From the NCBI GenBank assembly GCA_001023575.1, contig CP011489.1, forward strand, positions 1,425,001 to 1,489,000: a stretch of 64,000 nucleotides of DNA. Reading direction: 5' to 3'. Below the pieces are notes generated by a model. That model did no database searches and was not told the origin of the DNA. It saw only the letters and a program-made list of their open reading frames with translations. This DNA is from Actinobacteria bacterium IMCC26256. Lineage in GTDB: Bacteria > Actinomycetota > Acidimicrobiia > IMCC26256. Every line of letters begins with the position of its first letter. The first letter of the stretch is position 1. Of the stretch, positions 18,922 to 28,026 are shown one piece after another. The position numbers and the translations under genes were made by a program.

Positions 18922-19804
18922 TGCATATTTTGAGGCATGGCGCGGTGGTGTCGTCGACACAATGATCGGCATCCCAGCAACAGCCGCCGATCGCAAGCGG
19001 GATCACTACGACAAGTTCGCTAGTCAGATCCTCGACAAAGAGGCGCGCGAACAGTTCACCTTTCCGGCGCAGTACATGTTCAAAGACGTTCCAGATTTTG
19101 ATTCGATTGAGGACCCCGTGGCGCTCCTTGTTGCCGAGATGGATCTATTCCACGTTAAGTGGGGGCTCCTAAACGTTGGCTCCAATCCGGTTGCTCGCCA
19201 AGCAGTAGCAGACCACCCAGACCGCTTTGTTGGCGGTTGCTCAATCGACCCGAACTCTGGCATGGACGGAGTGCGTCACCTTGAGCGCGCGTATCACGAG
19301 TTCGGTGCGCGCTCGGCTCAGGTATTTCCAGCAGGTCTCGTTCCGCAGGTCGCCATCAACGACAAAAAGATGTACCCGCTCTATGCGAAGTGCGTTGAGT
19401 TAGACATCCCTATCTTTGTAAACGTAGGAGTACCTGGCCCTCGCGTGCCAATGGCATGCCAAGACGTTGCCCATGTCGATGAGGTCTGCTGGTTCTTCCC
19501 CGAACTAAAACTCGTCATGCGCCATGGCGCAGAGCCGTGGGTAGATCTCGCTGTGAAATTGATGCTCAAGTGGCCGAACCTCTACTACTCCACTAGCGCA
19601 TTTGCCCCCAAGCACTACCCGAGAGAGATCATTGACTACGCGAATACACGCGGTGCCGACAAGATCATCTACGCGGGTTATTACCCAATGGGGCTCAGCC
19701 TCGAGCGCATCTTCGCTGAGATGCCCGATGTCCCCTTTCGTGACCACGTATGGCCAAAGTTCCTGAGGGAGAATGCACTGCGAGTTCTAGGAATAGATCT
19801 CTGA
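18914..19804 (+). CDS. Amidohydrolase-2-fold protein, tandem paralogue 2
   Basis: The protein has 296 aa from ATG 18914, which overlaps the end of paralogue 1 by 8 nt; an upstream in-frame ATG lies deep inside that gene and is unlikely. It shares the whole C-terminal half with its neighbours, including LKLVMRHGAEPWVDLAVKL and HYPREIIDYANTRGADKI. The DxHxH position reads VDTMIG and the later Asp position reads YAGYYPMG. The N-terminal third is the most divergent part between paralogues and probably sets substrate or partner specificity. Confidence 0.8.
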   Translation: MSDAYFEAWRGGVVDTMIGIPATAADRKRDHYDKFASQILDKEAREQFTFPAQYMFKDVPDFDSIEDPVALLVAEMDLFHVKWGLLNVGSNPVARQAVADHPDRFVGGCSIDPNSGMDGVRHLERAYHEFGARSAQVFPAGLVPQVAINDKKMYPLYAKCVELDIPIFVNVGVPGPRVPMACQDVAHVDEVCWFFPELKLVMRHGAEPWVDLAVKLMLKWPNLYYSTSAFAPKHYPREIIDYANTRGADKIIYAGYYPMGLSLERIFAEMPDVPFRDHVWPKFLRENALRVLGIDL

Positions 19805-19805
19805 G

Positions 19806-20735
19806 ATGGCTAGCGGCGTCGAGAACCCTAAAGCGGTAAATGAAGCGTTTGCCGCAGCACTCGCTGGTGGTGTTGTAGATACTGCGGTTGGCGTCCCGAA
19901 ATCTCGTGAAGAGATGTTCGCCTTCTACGAATTCATTCGCAGAGGAACCCATGACTCTGAGAGTAAAGAGGGCAGCGGCGGGCTCGAGTTCCCAGCCGGT
20001 TACATGTTCAAAGAGGCCCCAAAGTGGGAGGCAGATGACATGGCTGACCCAGTGGACATGCTCTGCGCCGAGTTAGAGGCCGTTGGAATTCACCACGCAA
20101 TAGTAAATGTCGACGACGAGGCCGCTGCCGCAGCAGTGCGCCAACACCCTGGGCGATTCTCTGCACAGATCAATGTTGACCCGAACGAAGGCATGGATGC
20201 AGTTCGGAGGATTGTTCGATTCAACGACGAGTTTGGCCTCAAGGCGGTAGGTGCATTCCCCGCTGGACTAACCCCACAGGTACCACTCAACGACAAAAAG
20301 TTCTACCCGATCTATGCAAAGTGTGTTGAGTTAGGGATTCCTTTCTGCTCAACAGTTGGAGTACCAGGGCCGCGAATCCCATTTGGCGTGCAAGATGTAG
20401 CCCTAATAGACGAGATCTGCTGGTTCTTCCCAGAACTCACATTTGTCATGCGTCATGGAGCCGAGCCTTGGGCCGACCTCGCAGTGAAGTTGATGCTTAA
20501 GTGGCCAAACCTCTACTACTCGACTACTGCATTCGCCCCTAAGTACTACCCCAGAGAAATTATTGACTACGCGAATACGCGCGGTGCCGAGAAAATTATC
20601 TGGAGCGGCTACTTCCCAGCCGGGCTCTCCTACCAACGAATCTTTAGTGAATTACCAGACGTGCCATTTCGTGACCACGTCTGGCCCAAGTTCCTCAGAG
20701 AGAATGCTGCACGCGTATTTAACCTAGATATCTAA
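19806..20735 (+). CDS. Amidohydrolase-2-fold protein, tandem paralogue 3
   Basis: The protein has 309 aa and starts 1 nt after the previous stop. It shares the core FPAGLTPQVPLNDKKFYPIY, PGPRIPFGVQDVALIDEICW and TFVMRHGAEPWADLAVKL. The metal motif positions read VDTAVG and WSGYFPAG. All three genes plus the racemase form one transcription unit, so a common pathway is likely, perhaps a heteromeric enzyme given three diverged subunits of equal size. No reaction is known to me for this subgroup. Confidence 0.8.
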   Translation: MASGVENPKAVNEAFAAALAGGVVDTAVGVPKSREEMFAFYEFIRRGTHDSESKEGSGGLEFPAGYMFKEAPKWEADDMADPVDMLCAELEAVGIHHAIVNVDDEAAAAAVRQHPGRFSAQINVDPNEGMDAVRRIVRFNDEFGLKAVGAFPAGLTPQVPLNDKKFYPIYAKCVELGIPFCSTVGVPGPRIPFGVQDVALIDEICWFFPELTFVMRHGAEPWADLAVKLMLKWPNLYYSTTAFAPKYYPREIIDYANTRGAEKIIWSGYFPAGLSYQRIFSELPDVPFRDHVWPKFLRENAARVFNLDI

Positions 20736-20766
20736 TTTGATTTAGAAGAACCAAGGAGAGTGCTCT

Positions 20767-21921
20767 ATGGGCCCGCTATCTGGAATTCGCGTAATTGAGT
20801 TACCCAACATTGGTCCACTTCAATTCGCTGGAATGGCCCTCGCAGATCTGGGCGCCGAGGTACTTCGCCTCGACCGCGCAACGGACGTAGCTAGAGGCTC
20901 CGGAACCTTCCCAGCCTCCCCATTCGCCAGCCTTGACCGAAACCGCCTCTCGGCCGGGATAGATCTCAAACACCCAGAGGCGGCCGAGACGGTTCTACGC
21001 CTATGCGAGCACGCCGATGTGATCCTCGAGGGATTTAGGCCTGGCGTTGCAGAGCGCCTAGGTGTTGGGCCAGATGATGTGGCAAAAAGAAACCCTCGCG
21101 TCGTATACGGACGCATGACTGGATGGGGCCAGGATGGCCCGATGTCGCAGGAGCCTGGGCACGACATCAACTACATCGCTCTCGCTGGAGTACTCGCGCA
21201 TATCGGCACCGAGGGCGGACCTCCAGTTCCACCGATCAACCTCATCGGCGACTTTGGAGGCGGCGGACTACTACTCGCGTTCGGTGTTCTCGCAGCGCTA
21301 CTTGAGCGCGCTACATCGGGAATCGGCCAAGTTGTAGATGCAGCGATGGTCGACGGCTCAGCGATGCTCATGAGCACATTTGTGGGGATGTCTGCAATGG
21401 GGTTCTGGTCAGATGAGCGTGGAACCAACATGCTCGACGGTGGCGCACATTTCTACGGCGTCTACGAAACCGCTGATAAAGCTTGGATATCGATTGCAGC
21501 CTACGAACCTAAGTTCTATGCAGAGTTCGTCTCCTTGATGACACCTCTAGGGATCGACCTTGATGTATCTACGCAGATGGAGCAGGGGCGCTGGCCTGAG
21601 TGGAAGGCGTCGCTGGCTGAGATCTTTGCGACCCGCTCGCGCGATGCATGGGGCGAGTTCTTCGCAGGGCACGAGGTCTGCTTTGCTCCCGTGCTCACTA
21701 TGAACGAGGCTCGCAAGCACCCCCACAATGTGGCTCGCTCAACCTTTGTGGAGGTAGAAGGCGCTCCGCAGCCTGCACCGGCACCGCGCTTTAGCCGCAC
21801 ACCTGGCGAGATACTTCGCACCCCTGTAGTTCCCGGAAAGGACACGCGGGAGGTGCTTACGAAGTGGGGTCTACCTACCGATGAGGTGATACGCCTCCTA
21901 ACGAACGGGACTCTCGCGTAG
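20767..21921 (+). CDS. mcr: Alpha-methylacyl-CoA racemase (CaiB/BaiF family III)
   Basis: The protein has 384 aa. It carries the racemase active site GHDINYIALAG (H132), LIGDFGGGG (D162) and AAYEPKFY (E247). All three are offset by exactly 6 from the catalytic H126, D156 and E241 of the M. tuberculosis enzyme, which supports racemase over CoA-transferase. It interconverts 2R and 2S methyl-branched acyl-CoAs before beta-oxidation, for example of sterol or phytanoyl side chains. AAGGAGAG lies 7 nt before the ATG, 31 nt after the amidohydrolase triplet. Confidence 0.92.
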   Translation: MGPLSGIRVIELPNIGPLQFAGMALADLGAEVLRLDRATDVARGSGTFPASPFASLDRNRLSAGIDLKHPEAAETVLRLCEHADVILEGFRPGVAERLGVGPDDVAKRNPRVVYGRMTGWGQDGPMSQEPGHDINYIALAGVLAHIGTEGGPPVPPINLIGDFGGGGLLLAFGVLAALLERATSGIGQVVDAAMVDGSAMLMSTFVGMSAMGFWSDERGTNMLDGGAHFYGVYETADKAWISIAAYEPKFYAEFVSLMTPLGIDLDVSTQMEQGRWPEWKASLAEIFATRSRDAWGEFFAGHEVCFAPVLTMNEARKHPHNVARSTFVEVEGAPQPAPAPRFSRTPGEILRTPVVPGKDTREVLTKWGLPTDEVIRLLTNGTLA

Positions 21922-21953
21922 TTTTGAGGGTCTGTTTTGAAGGCGTTCGAGGG

Positions 21954-23057
21954 TCACTCGGCGCGATGCAGTTCCCAGAGACTTACAGGCTCTTCAAAAC
22001 CCTTAAGCATTCGGCGACCGGCGGGGACGAAGCTCATTGACCACTTCTCGGCGGCATTAACCAATTCTTCGGTGACAAGAATCTCGTAAGGCACTGCCAT
22101 GTCAGCAACGCGTGAGGCGAGATTGACGACTGAACCGTAATAGTCGCCGGCGCGGGACAACACTGGGCCATAGGTAACCGATCCGCTTGGTCGCACTCCC
22201 CTACCCAGCCCTCGAACCGCGTCGACTATCTCAAGAGCAATCTCGCACGCGGCATTTGGGTCCACTACAACGAACATGACCTCATCACCGATGTGTTTAA
22301 CAACGCGTCCATCATGCGCAGTGGCGATATCTGAGGCACGGCTCTCAAAACCATCCAGCACCTTAGAGAGCTCCGCATCGTCGAGCCGACGCGATAGCGG
22401 CGTAAATCCAACAAGGTCGATAAATCCAATGGCCACCATTGTGTCGTCGGAGTCCTGGCGGGCAAGGCGAGCACGTCGATTGGCAATCTCTACCTGACTA
22501 CGCAGAAGCGCCTCCATAACGATTGGAAGTGTGTCCAAAGAGTAAACAGCTGCGAGATTTGCCTGTGCCAATACAACCGGCGATGCTTCGTCGTCAATTA
22601 ATGGCTGCTCTACCTCTGCAAGAAAAAGCGACGTAGCCGCCTCCGCTACCTTTGCTGCAGCCGCAGAGATAACACGGGCGAACTGCTCAATTGGTTCCTC
22701 ACCGAAAATCTCATTTGCCGTAACAAATGAACGAAGTGCAGTGATGTCCATATCTGTAAGGGCTGCTTCATCCAAATCTCCATTTGGATATCCCGAGGCT
22801 AAAAGCATGCGCTCAAGAGCAGGATCACTTAGCCCCAACAAGCGGGCGCTCTCTCTTCGCGAATGTATTTGTCCTTGGCGAACCGCCTGCTGACTCGCCA
22901 ATGCCTCCAGAGGCAAACCAGGGTCTGCATCTGCCTCAGCGATCTCTACGGCGGTGAATCCTCTGTCGGTGAGCCACCGAAGCAGGGCTAATCGCTCTTT
23001 AGCATCAGGCGACGTTGGGTCGTATAGGCCAGCGGCCACGAACTCAGCAGGATCCAC
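21954..23057 (-). CDS. Class III adenylate cyclase with Rv1264-type regulatory domain
   Basis: The protein has 367 aa. The N-terminal ~190 residues resemble the helical autoinhibitory domain of the pH-sensing mycobacterial cyclase Rv1264. The C-terminal ~165 residues are the cyclase catalytic domain, with metal Asp residues in FIDLVGFT and HIGDEVMFV. The active site needs a dimer and makes cAMP from ATP. Later catalytic Asn/Arg are present in YYGSVVNLASRV. No membrane segment is present, so it is cytosolic. It is 11 nt downstream of the acyl-CoA ligase on the same strand. Confidence 0.88.
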   Translation of the reverse strand: MDPAEFVAAGLYDPTSPDAKERLALLRWLTDRGFTAVEIAEADADPGLPLEALASQQAVRQGQIHSRRESARLLGLSDPALERMLLASGYPNGDLDEAALTDMDITALRSFVTANEIFGEEPIEQFARVISAAAAKVAEAATSLFLAEVEQPLIDDEASPVVLAQANLAAVYSLDTLPIVMEALLRSQVEIANRRARLARQDSDDTMVAIGFIDLVGFTPLSRRLDDAELSKVLDGFESRASDIATAHDGRVVKHIGDEVMFVVVDPNAACEIALEIVDAVRGLGRGVRPSGSVTYGPVLSRAGDYYGSVVNLASRVADMAVPYEILVTEELVNAAEKWSMSFVPAGRRMLKGFEEPVSLWELHRAE

Positions 23058-23068
23058 GATCCTTGACC

Positions 23069-24712
23069 CTACGCCTTATCGCCCTCGGCTGCCTTAAGCG
23101 CGAACTGCTTAGCCCACGGATAATCAGGCTTGCCACTAGGAGCGCGCACAATTGCATCTGTGAGATAGAGGCGCTTGGGAATCTTGTACCCAGCGACATG
23201 TTCTCTAGCGTGAGCAGCCAACTCCTCAAGGGTGGCGCTAGTACCTGTTCGGAACTGAACTACCGCTGCGACTGCCTCTCCCCATCGCTCATCGGGGACA
23301 CCGACAACAAGGCAATCAAACACGGAAGGGTGAGCCTTGAGCGCGCCCTCAACCTCCTCGGGGTAGACCTTCTCCCCGCCAGTATTAATCATGATTGAGC
23401 CGCGACCGAGGAGTGTGATCTGGCCGTCCTCTTCAACCTTCGCGAAATCACCCGGGACCGAGTATCGACGACCATTAACAACTGGGAATACGAGTGCCGT
23501 GCGCTCAGGATCCTTGTAGTACCCGAGAGGGATATTTCCGGTACGAGCAATGCGCCCAACATCCCCAGATCCAGGCACTACCTCGTTGTAATCCTCATCA
23601 ATGACGATCGAGTCGCGAGAGGCCTTCACCGTAGCTGGCCCACCATGAGCCTCCTCGCCGGGGACAGCGATCTTGATTCCGTTCATGCCGGTCTCGGTAG
23701 CCCCAACGGAGTCGACAACAAGGAGATTAGGCAGCAGCGCCATGATCTGCTCCTTGATGGACTGCGAGAAAATGGCCGCGCTGGATCCGATCGAGAAGAG
23801 GGAGGTGAGGTCGTATTTGCTAATGCTCTCTTGAAGCGAGTCTGCGAGCGGACGCGCCATCGCGTCGCCTGTAATGCCTAGAACATTTACGCGTTCACGA
23901 TCCACAATGCTCCACGCCTCGTCCGCGTCAAACTTGCGAACCAACACGGTTGTGTCCCCATGAATAAAACCGCGGATCGTGCTGACTTGCCCGGCACCAT
24001 GCATGAGTGGCGCTATCGGGAAGAAGACGATTGGCCCGGCCCCAGCAGCGCACTTCTCGCTTAGTTCCTCAGGCCTCTCAACCTTCTCATTCGTGTAGGC
24101 GTCGATTCCCCCACAGAGCGAGTAGAAGATGTCCTCTTGGCGCCACATGACGCCCTTAGGCATTCCCGTTGTGCCGCCGGTGTAGATCATGTGTATGTCA
24201 TCACCGCTGCGAGCACCAAAATCGCGTGTAGGCGACTGCGCGTTTCGTGCGGATAGGTAGTCAACGACAACGACACCATCAAGACCCTCGAGGCCATCAA
24301 TAGCGGCACCGCTGCCGTCTTCAGCAATAACAATATGCTTCAAGAGTGGAAGCTCTTTAATAATTGCTGCAACTCGCGGCACAAATTCACGCTGCACAAC
24401 AAGCGCTTTTAGGTCTGCGTTGTCGAATAGGTATCGAAGTTCGTTCTCAACATAACGAAAGTTAATGTTGACCGGAACAGATCGCATTTTGTAGAGAGCC
24501 GCCATTGACTCAACCCACTCCACACCGTTATATGCGTAGATACCTACGTGCTCTCCGTAGTTGATGCCGGCAGCCTGGAAGTGGTGGGCCATCTGGTTAG
24601 AGCGAGCCTCTAGCTCGCCAAAGGTGAGGCGCGTCTCCTCAAAAATAAGCGCAGTCCGATCTGGAACTACATCAACGACGGCCTCGAGCATGTCTGCAAA
24701 GTTAAAATTCAT
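23069..24712 (-). CDS. Acyl-CoA synthetase (FadD-type, AMP-forming)
   Basis: The protein has 547 aa with the ANL adenylation fold: P-loop YTGGTTGMPKGVMW, the ATP-binding region SVGATETG, the hinge region GRGSIMINTGGEKVYPEEVE, and the C-terminal catalytic Lys region APSGKPDYPWAK. It activates a carboxylic acid as acyl-AMP and then acyl-CoA. In context with the racemase and dehydrogenases it probably primes a lipid or sterol-derived acid. The cyclase gene follows 11 nt downstream. Confidence 0.92.
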   Translation of the reverse strand: MNFNFADMLEAVVDVVPDRTALIFEETRLTFGELEARSNQMAHHFQAAGINYGEHVGIYAYNGVEWVESMAALYKMRSVPVNINFRYVENELRYLFDNADLKALVVQREFVPRVAAIIKELPLLKHIVIAEDGSGAAIDGLEGLDGVVVVDYLSARNAQSPTRDFGARSGDDIHMIYTGGTTGMPKGVMWRQEDIFYSLCGGIDAYTNEKVERPEELSEKCAAGAGPIVFFPIAPLMHGAGQVSTIRGFIHGDTTVLVRKFDADEAWSIVDRERVNVLGITGDAMARPLADSLQESISKYDLTSLFSIGSSAAIFSQSIKEQIMALLPNLLVVDSVGATETGMNGIKIAVPGEEAHGGPATVKASRDSIVIDEDYNEVVPGSGDVGRIARTGNIPLGYYKDPERTALVFPVVNGRRYSVPGDFAKVEEDGQITLLGRGSIMINTGGEKVYPEEVEGALKAHPSVFDCLVVGVPDERWGEAVAAVVQFRTGTSATLEELAAHAREHVAGYKIPKRLYLTDAIVRAPSGKPDYPWAKQFALKAAEGDKA

Positions 24713-24877
24713 GGGGCAGACTGTAGAACACGTTCTCCGCTTTGTGGAGTAGCGGAGCCGAGGATGAGGACCTCAAGGGAGCACCGAGCCGCCTCGCCCC
24801 TGCAGTTGGGCTAAGGCAACGTCAATTCACGGTACGATTCCAAGGCTCCATCCGCTTTTTGGGGGATTCTCAAACAC

Positions 24878-25828
24878 ATGGCCATTGCCGATAAGCAAGA
24901 CAGCAACCTAGGGAACGCTCAGAACGCCGCCGTTAACAGCGGTAGCCCAGAGAGGTCTAAAGCATCGGCTTGGCTTAGGGCCGTGCGCCCAAAGCAGTGG
25001 ATCAAGAACCTCCTCGTCTTTGCAGCTCCAGGCGCCGCAGGGGTACTCGCTAATCGCAGAGATCTTCAAGAGGCGCTCATAGCGTTCATTGCCTTCTGTC
25101 TTGCGGCCTCCGGCACCTACTTATTAAATGATGCCTCCGACGTGGAGTCAGACCGATTGCACCCAACCAAGCGCAGGCGCCCCATCGCTGCAGGGGAGAT
25201 CGGCGTAATACCAGCGAAGATCGCCGGAGCACTCCTCCTTGTTGGTGGGGTTGCGTTTGGGGGCCTCACAGGTTGGCGGTTACCGGTTGTTGTAGCCGCT
25301 TATGTGATTCTCACGACTTCGTACTCGCTCTGGGGAAAGCGAGTTGCAGTGCTTGACCTTGCAATGGTCGCTGCAGGCTTTGTACTTAGAACAGTCGCTG
25401 GCGCTGTAGCGGTCGATGTACCGATCTCGGTTTGGTTCTTCATCGTTGCTTCCTTTGGATCTCTGTTTGTAGTAGCCGGTAAGCGCTACTCCGAGATGGT
25501 TGAACTCGGCGACGAGAGCGAGACCGTTCGCAGCACGCTCGGTGTGTATACCGCTTCATATCTTGCATATGTTCGCTCGGTCTCAACCGCAGTTACTTTG
25601 GTCGCATATGCGCTCTGGGCGTTCGAGAAAGTTGGAGACAACGGCGGTTTCCCTTGGTACGAAATCTCAATTATTCCGTTTGTTCTTGTCCTACTCCGCT
25701 ATGCATTTATTATCGACTTAGGTAAGGCGGGAGCCCCCGAGGAGGTCATTCTCCACGACAGGGCCCTTCAGGGATTTGGATTACTCTGGGGTGCGACAAT
25801 CGGCATAGGAGTACTTCTAGGTGGCTAA
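24878..25828 (+). CDS. Decaprenyl-phosphate phosphoribosyltransferase (DPPR synthase), UbiA family
   Basis: The protein has 316 aa and about nine hydrophobic segments. The first Asp motif is NDASDVESDRLHPTKRRRP (from N84), typical of the DPPR synthase branch of UbiA enzymes, and VRPKQWIKNLLVF precedes it. It transfers phosphoribose from PRPP to decaprenyl phosphate at the membrane. DprE1 starts within its last codons, and DprE2 and a HAD phosphatase follow, so this begins the decaprenyl-phosphoryl arabinose pathway. A weak GATTCT -10 lies 7 nt before the ATG, so the transcript may be leaderless. Confidence 0.92.
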   Translation: MAIADKQDSNLGNAQNAAVNSGSPERSKASAWLRAVRPKQWIKNLLVFAAPGAAGVLANRRDLQEALIAFIAFCLAASGTYLLNDASDVESDRLHPTKRRRPIAAGEIGVIPAKIAGALLLVGGVAFGGLTGWRLPVVVAAYVILTTSYSLWGKRVAVLDLAMVAAGFVLRTVAGAVAVDVPISVWFFIVASFGSLFVVAGKRYSEMVELGDESETVRSTLGVYTASYLAYVRSVSTAVTLVAYALWAFEKVGDNGGFPWYEISIIPFVLVLLRYAFIIDLGKAGAPEEVILHDRALQGFGLLWGATIGIGVLLGG

Positions 25829-27188
25829 ATTTAAGCGCGGCGCTGACTCGCTACTCGCAGGTTGGGGCGGCACTGGGGCAACCCGAGCCGAGGTTGTTCA
25901 TCCGCTCTCAGAGATGGGAATCGCTGAGATTCTTAAGCAGCGACCCGAGCGCGGAGTTATAGCACGAGGCCTCGGCCGCGCATATGGAGATGCAGCCTTA
26001 AACTCAGGCGGGATTGTCCTGGATGCAACTGCTTTGAGTGGGGTGCGCAACCTCGACGAAGAGAACGGCGTAGTCACAGTTGCAGCAGGGACGAGCCTTG
26101 AAGATCTAATGCGCTGGCTCCTACCTGCGGGCTGGTTTGTTCCCGTTACGCCGGGCACTCGAGTGGTAACCGTCGGCGGCGCAATAGCGTCAGACATCCA
26201 TGGCAAGAACCACCACGCTGACGGCACTTTTGGTAACCACGTTCTCTCGATGACCCTCATTGACGGAACCGGCACAACGCGCCACCTCTCCCCCGCTGAT
26301 ACCCCCAAAGAATTCTGGGCAACTACCGGCGGGATGGGTCTCACCGGAGTAATCACCGAGGCAACATTTAGGCTTATTCCAGTAGAGACATCATTCATGC
26401 GCGTCGATACAGAGCGAGCCAGCAACCTCGATGATCTAATGGCGCGAATGTCTGATCGCGACGACGAGTACCGATACTCCGTCGCGTGGATCGACTGCCT
26501 CGCCACTGGGAAATCAATGGGGCGAGGAATTCTTGACCGCGGCGAACACGCCCTACTCTCAGACCTGCCCGCGAATAAGCGTCGAAATCCCCTCGCTTTC
26601 TCATCCCATGCGGTCGTCACAGCGCCCCCGATATTCCCGTCCGGGCTCGTGAATCGCTGGACTGTACGCGCATTTAATGAACTCTGGTTTAGAAAAACAA
26701 GGAGCGACCATCAAGGTGCTATCCACTCCATCGGACAGTTCTTTCACCCGCTCGATTTAGTAACCGACTGGAACCGCCTTTATGGGTCAAGAGGATTTGT
26801 TCAGTACCAGTTCTGTGTGCCTTTCGGTGCTGAGCGAGCGGTTCAGACTGCGGTAGAGCGCCTAAGCCTCTCCGGTGCAGCATCATTCCTTGCAGTTCTA
26901 AAGCGATTTGGACCAGCAAACCCTGGGCCGCTCTCATTCCCACAGCCAGGATGGACCCTCGCTCTAGATATCCCGGTTGGAGACCCTGGACTCTCGGGGT
27001 TGCTAGACGGGCTAGATGATCTAGTCCTTGATAATGGGGGCAGCGTATATCTCGCGAAGGATGGACGAGTTCGGAGAGGCCACCTCGAGGGGATGTACCC
27101 TCGCCTGAACGAATGGCGAGAGACAGTCGCAACGATGAACCCGGACGGAGTTATTCAATCCGACCTTGCCCGACGCTTAGGGCTCTAA
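25821..27188 (+). CDS. dprE1: Decaprenylphosphoryl-beta-D-ribose 2'-oxidase
   Basis: The protein has 455 aa from GTG 25821, overlapping the previous stop by 8 nt. The FAD-binding region has RGLGRAYGD and DIHGKNHHADGTFGNHVLS, and the C-terminus LAKDGRVRRG...MYPRLNEW matches DprE1, including the active-site Lys413 that equals Lys418 in M. tuberculosis. It oxidises the 2' position of decaprenylphosphoryl ribose to the keto form. At the benzothiazinone target position (Cys387 in M. tuberculosis) this protein has Ala381 in GWTLALDIP. It acts with DprE2, encoded 35 nt downstream. Confidence 0.95.
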   Translation: MAKFKRGADSLLAGWGGTGATRAEVVHPLSEMGIAEILKQRPERGVIARGLGRAYGDAALNSGGIVLDATALSGVRNLDEENGVVTVAAGTSLEDLMRWLLPAGWFVPVTPGTRVVTVGGAIASDIHGKNHHADGTFGNHVLSMTLIDGTGTTRHLSPADTPKEFWATTGGMGLTGVITEATFRLIPVETSFMRVDTERASNLDDLMARMSDRDDEYRYSVAWIDCLATGKSMGRGILDRGEHALLSDLPANKRRNPLAFSSHAVVTAPPIFPSGLVNRWTVRAFNELWFRKTRSDHQGAIHSIGQFFHPLDLVTDWNRLYGSRGFVQYQFCVPFGAERAVQTAVERLSLSGAASFLAVLKRFGPANPGPLSFPQPGWTLALDIPVGDPGLSGLLDGLDDLVLDNGGSVYLAKDGRVRRGHLEGMYPRLNEWRETVATMNPDGVIQSDLARRLGL

Positions 27189-27190
27189 CC

Positions 27191-27204
27191 CCGACCGCGG
27201 TCGG
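27191..27204. repeat. 14-bp perfect palindrome between dprE1 and dprE2
   Basis: CCGACCGCGGTCGG lies 2 nt after the dprE1 stop and 19 nt before dprE2. It could be a protein site or a short mRNA structure limiting read-through; no consensus is recognised. Confidence 0.4.
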
Positions 27205-27223
27205 CCAGATCGAAAGGCTTTAG

Positions 27224-27985
27224 ATGAAGGACTCACTAGGGGGCGTGCAGACTGTCCTTGTACTCGGAGGCGGATCCGAGATTGGTCTCGCAACCGCAAG
27301 GAGACTTGTAGCGGATCGCACACGAACCGTCATTCTCGCAGGTCGCGACACGGAGGCTCTCCGGAGTGGAGCAGATGAGTTGCGCAGACTCGGAGCGACA
27401 CGCGTTGAGGTAATGCAATTTGATGCGCTTAATCGTGACTCGCACCAGAGCTTTATTGACGAGTGCTGGAGCACAGTCGGAGACATCGACCTAGTGCTCT
27501 TCGCATTCGGAGTACTGGGAGATCAAGATGTAGCGGAGCATGATTCTAAGGAAGCATTGCGAATTATTGACTCCAATTTTACTGGAGCGGTCTCACTTCT
27601 CATCGGCTCAGCTGAGAGACTCAAGGCGCAGGGCCACGGCTCAATTGTGGTGCTCTCGTCAGTCGCAGGAGAGCGCTCTCGCAGATCTAATTTCGTTTAC
27701 GGTGCGAGTAAAGCAGGGCTTGACGCATTCTCCCAAGGACTTGGAGATTCGTTGATCGGAACCGGTGTGCATGTACTCATCGTTAGGCCTGGGTTTGTTC
27801 ACACCAAGATGACCGAAGGCTTAGATGCAGCACCACTCTCCACGACTCCAGAGGCTGTTGCAGAGGCAATCTTTGATGGCATAGCAAAAGGCCGAGAGAT
27901 CGTATGGGTACCCGCTGCACTGCGCGGAGTGATGTCCGGGCTACGCCACGTTCCCCGCCCCTTGTTTCGCCGCCTCCCGATCTAG
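27224..27985 (+). CDS. dprE2: Decaprenylphosphoryl-2-keto-erythro-pentose reductase
   Basis: The protein has 253 aa and an SDR fold. VLGGGSEIGLATARR is the nucleotide loop, and VYGASKAGLD holds the catalytic Tyr and Lys. The C-terminus MSGLRHVPRPLFRRLPI matches the distinctive end of mycobacterial DprE2, separating it from ordinary SDR enzymes. It reduces the keto intermediate from DprE1 to decaprenylphosphoryl arabinose, the arabinose donor for cell-wall arabinan. AAAGG lies just before the ATG. Confidence 0.94.
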   Translation: MKDSLGGVQTVLVLGGGSEIGLATARRLVADRTRTVILAGRDTEALRSGADELRRLGATRVEVMQFDALNRDSHQSFIDECWSTVGDIDLVLFAFGVLGDQDVAEHDSKEALRIIDSNFTGAVSLLIGSAERLKAQGHGSIVVLSSVAGERSRRSNFVYGASKAGLDAFSQGLGDSLIGTGVHVLIVRPGFVHTKMTEGLDAAPLSTTPEAVAEAIFDGIAKGREIVWVPAALRGVMSGLRHVPRPLFRRLPI

Positions 27986-28026
27986 CGGCGCTTGGTGGCA
28001 CCTAACGATCCCGAGGATGACTGAGG

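Noticed and set aside
25898-26620. 240-aa open frame on the minus strand
   Set aside because: It is antisense to dprE1, has no ribosome site or recognisable domain, and fits the codon structure of the real gene.
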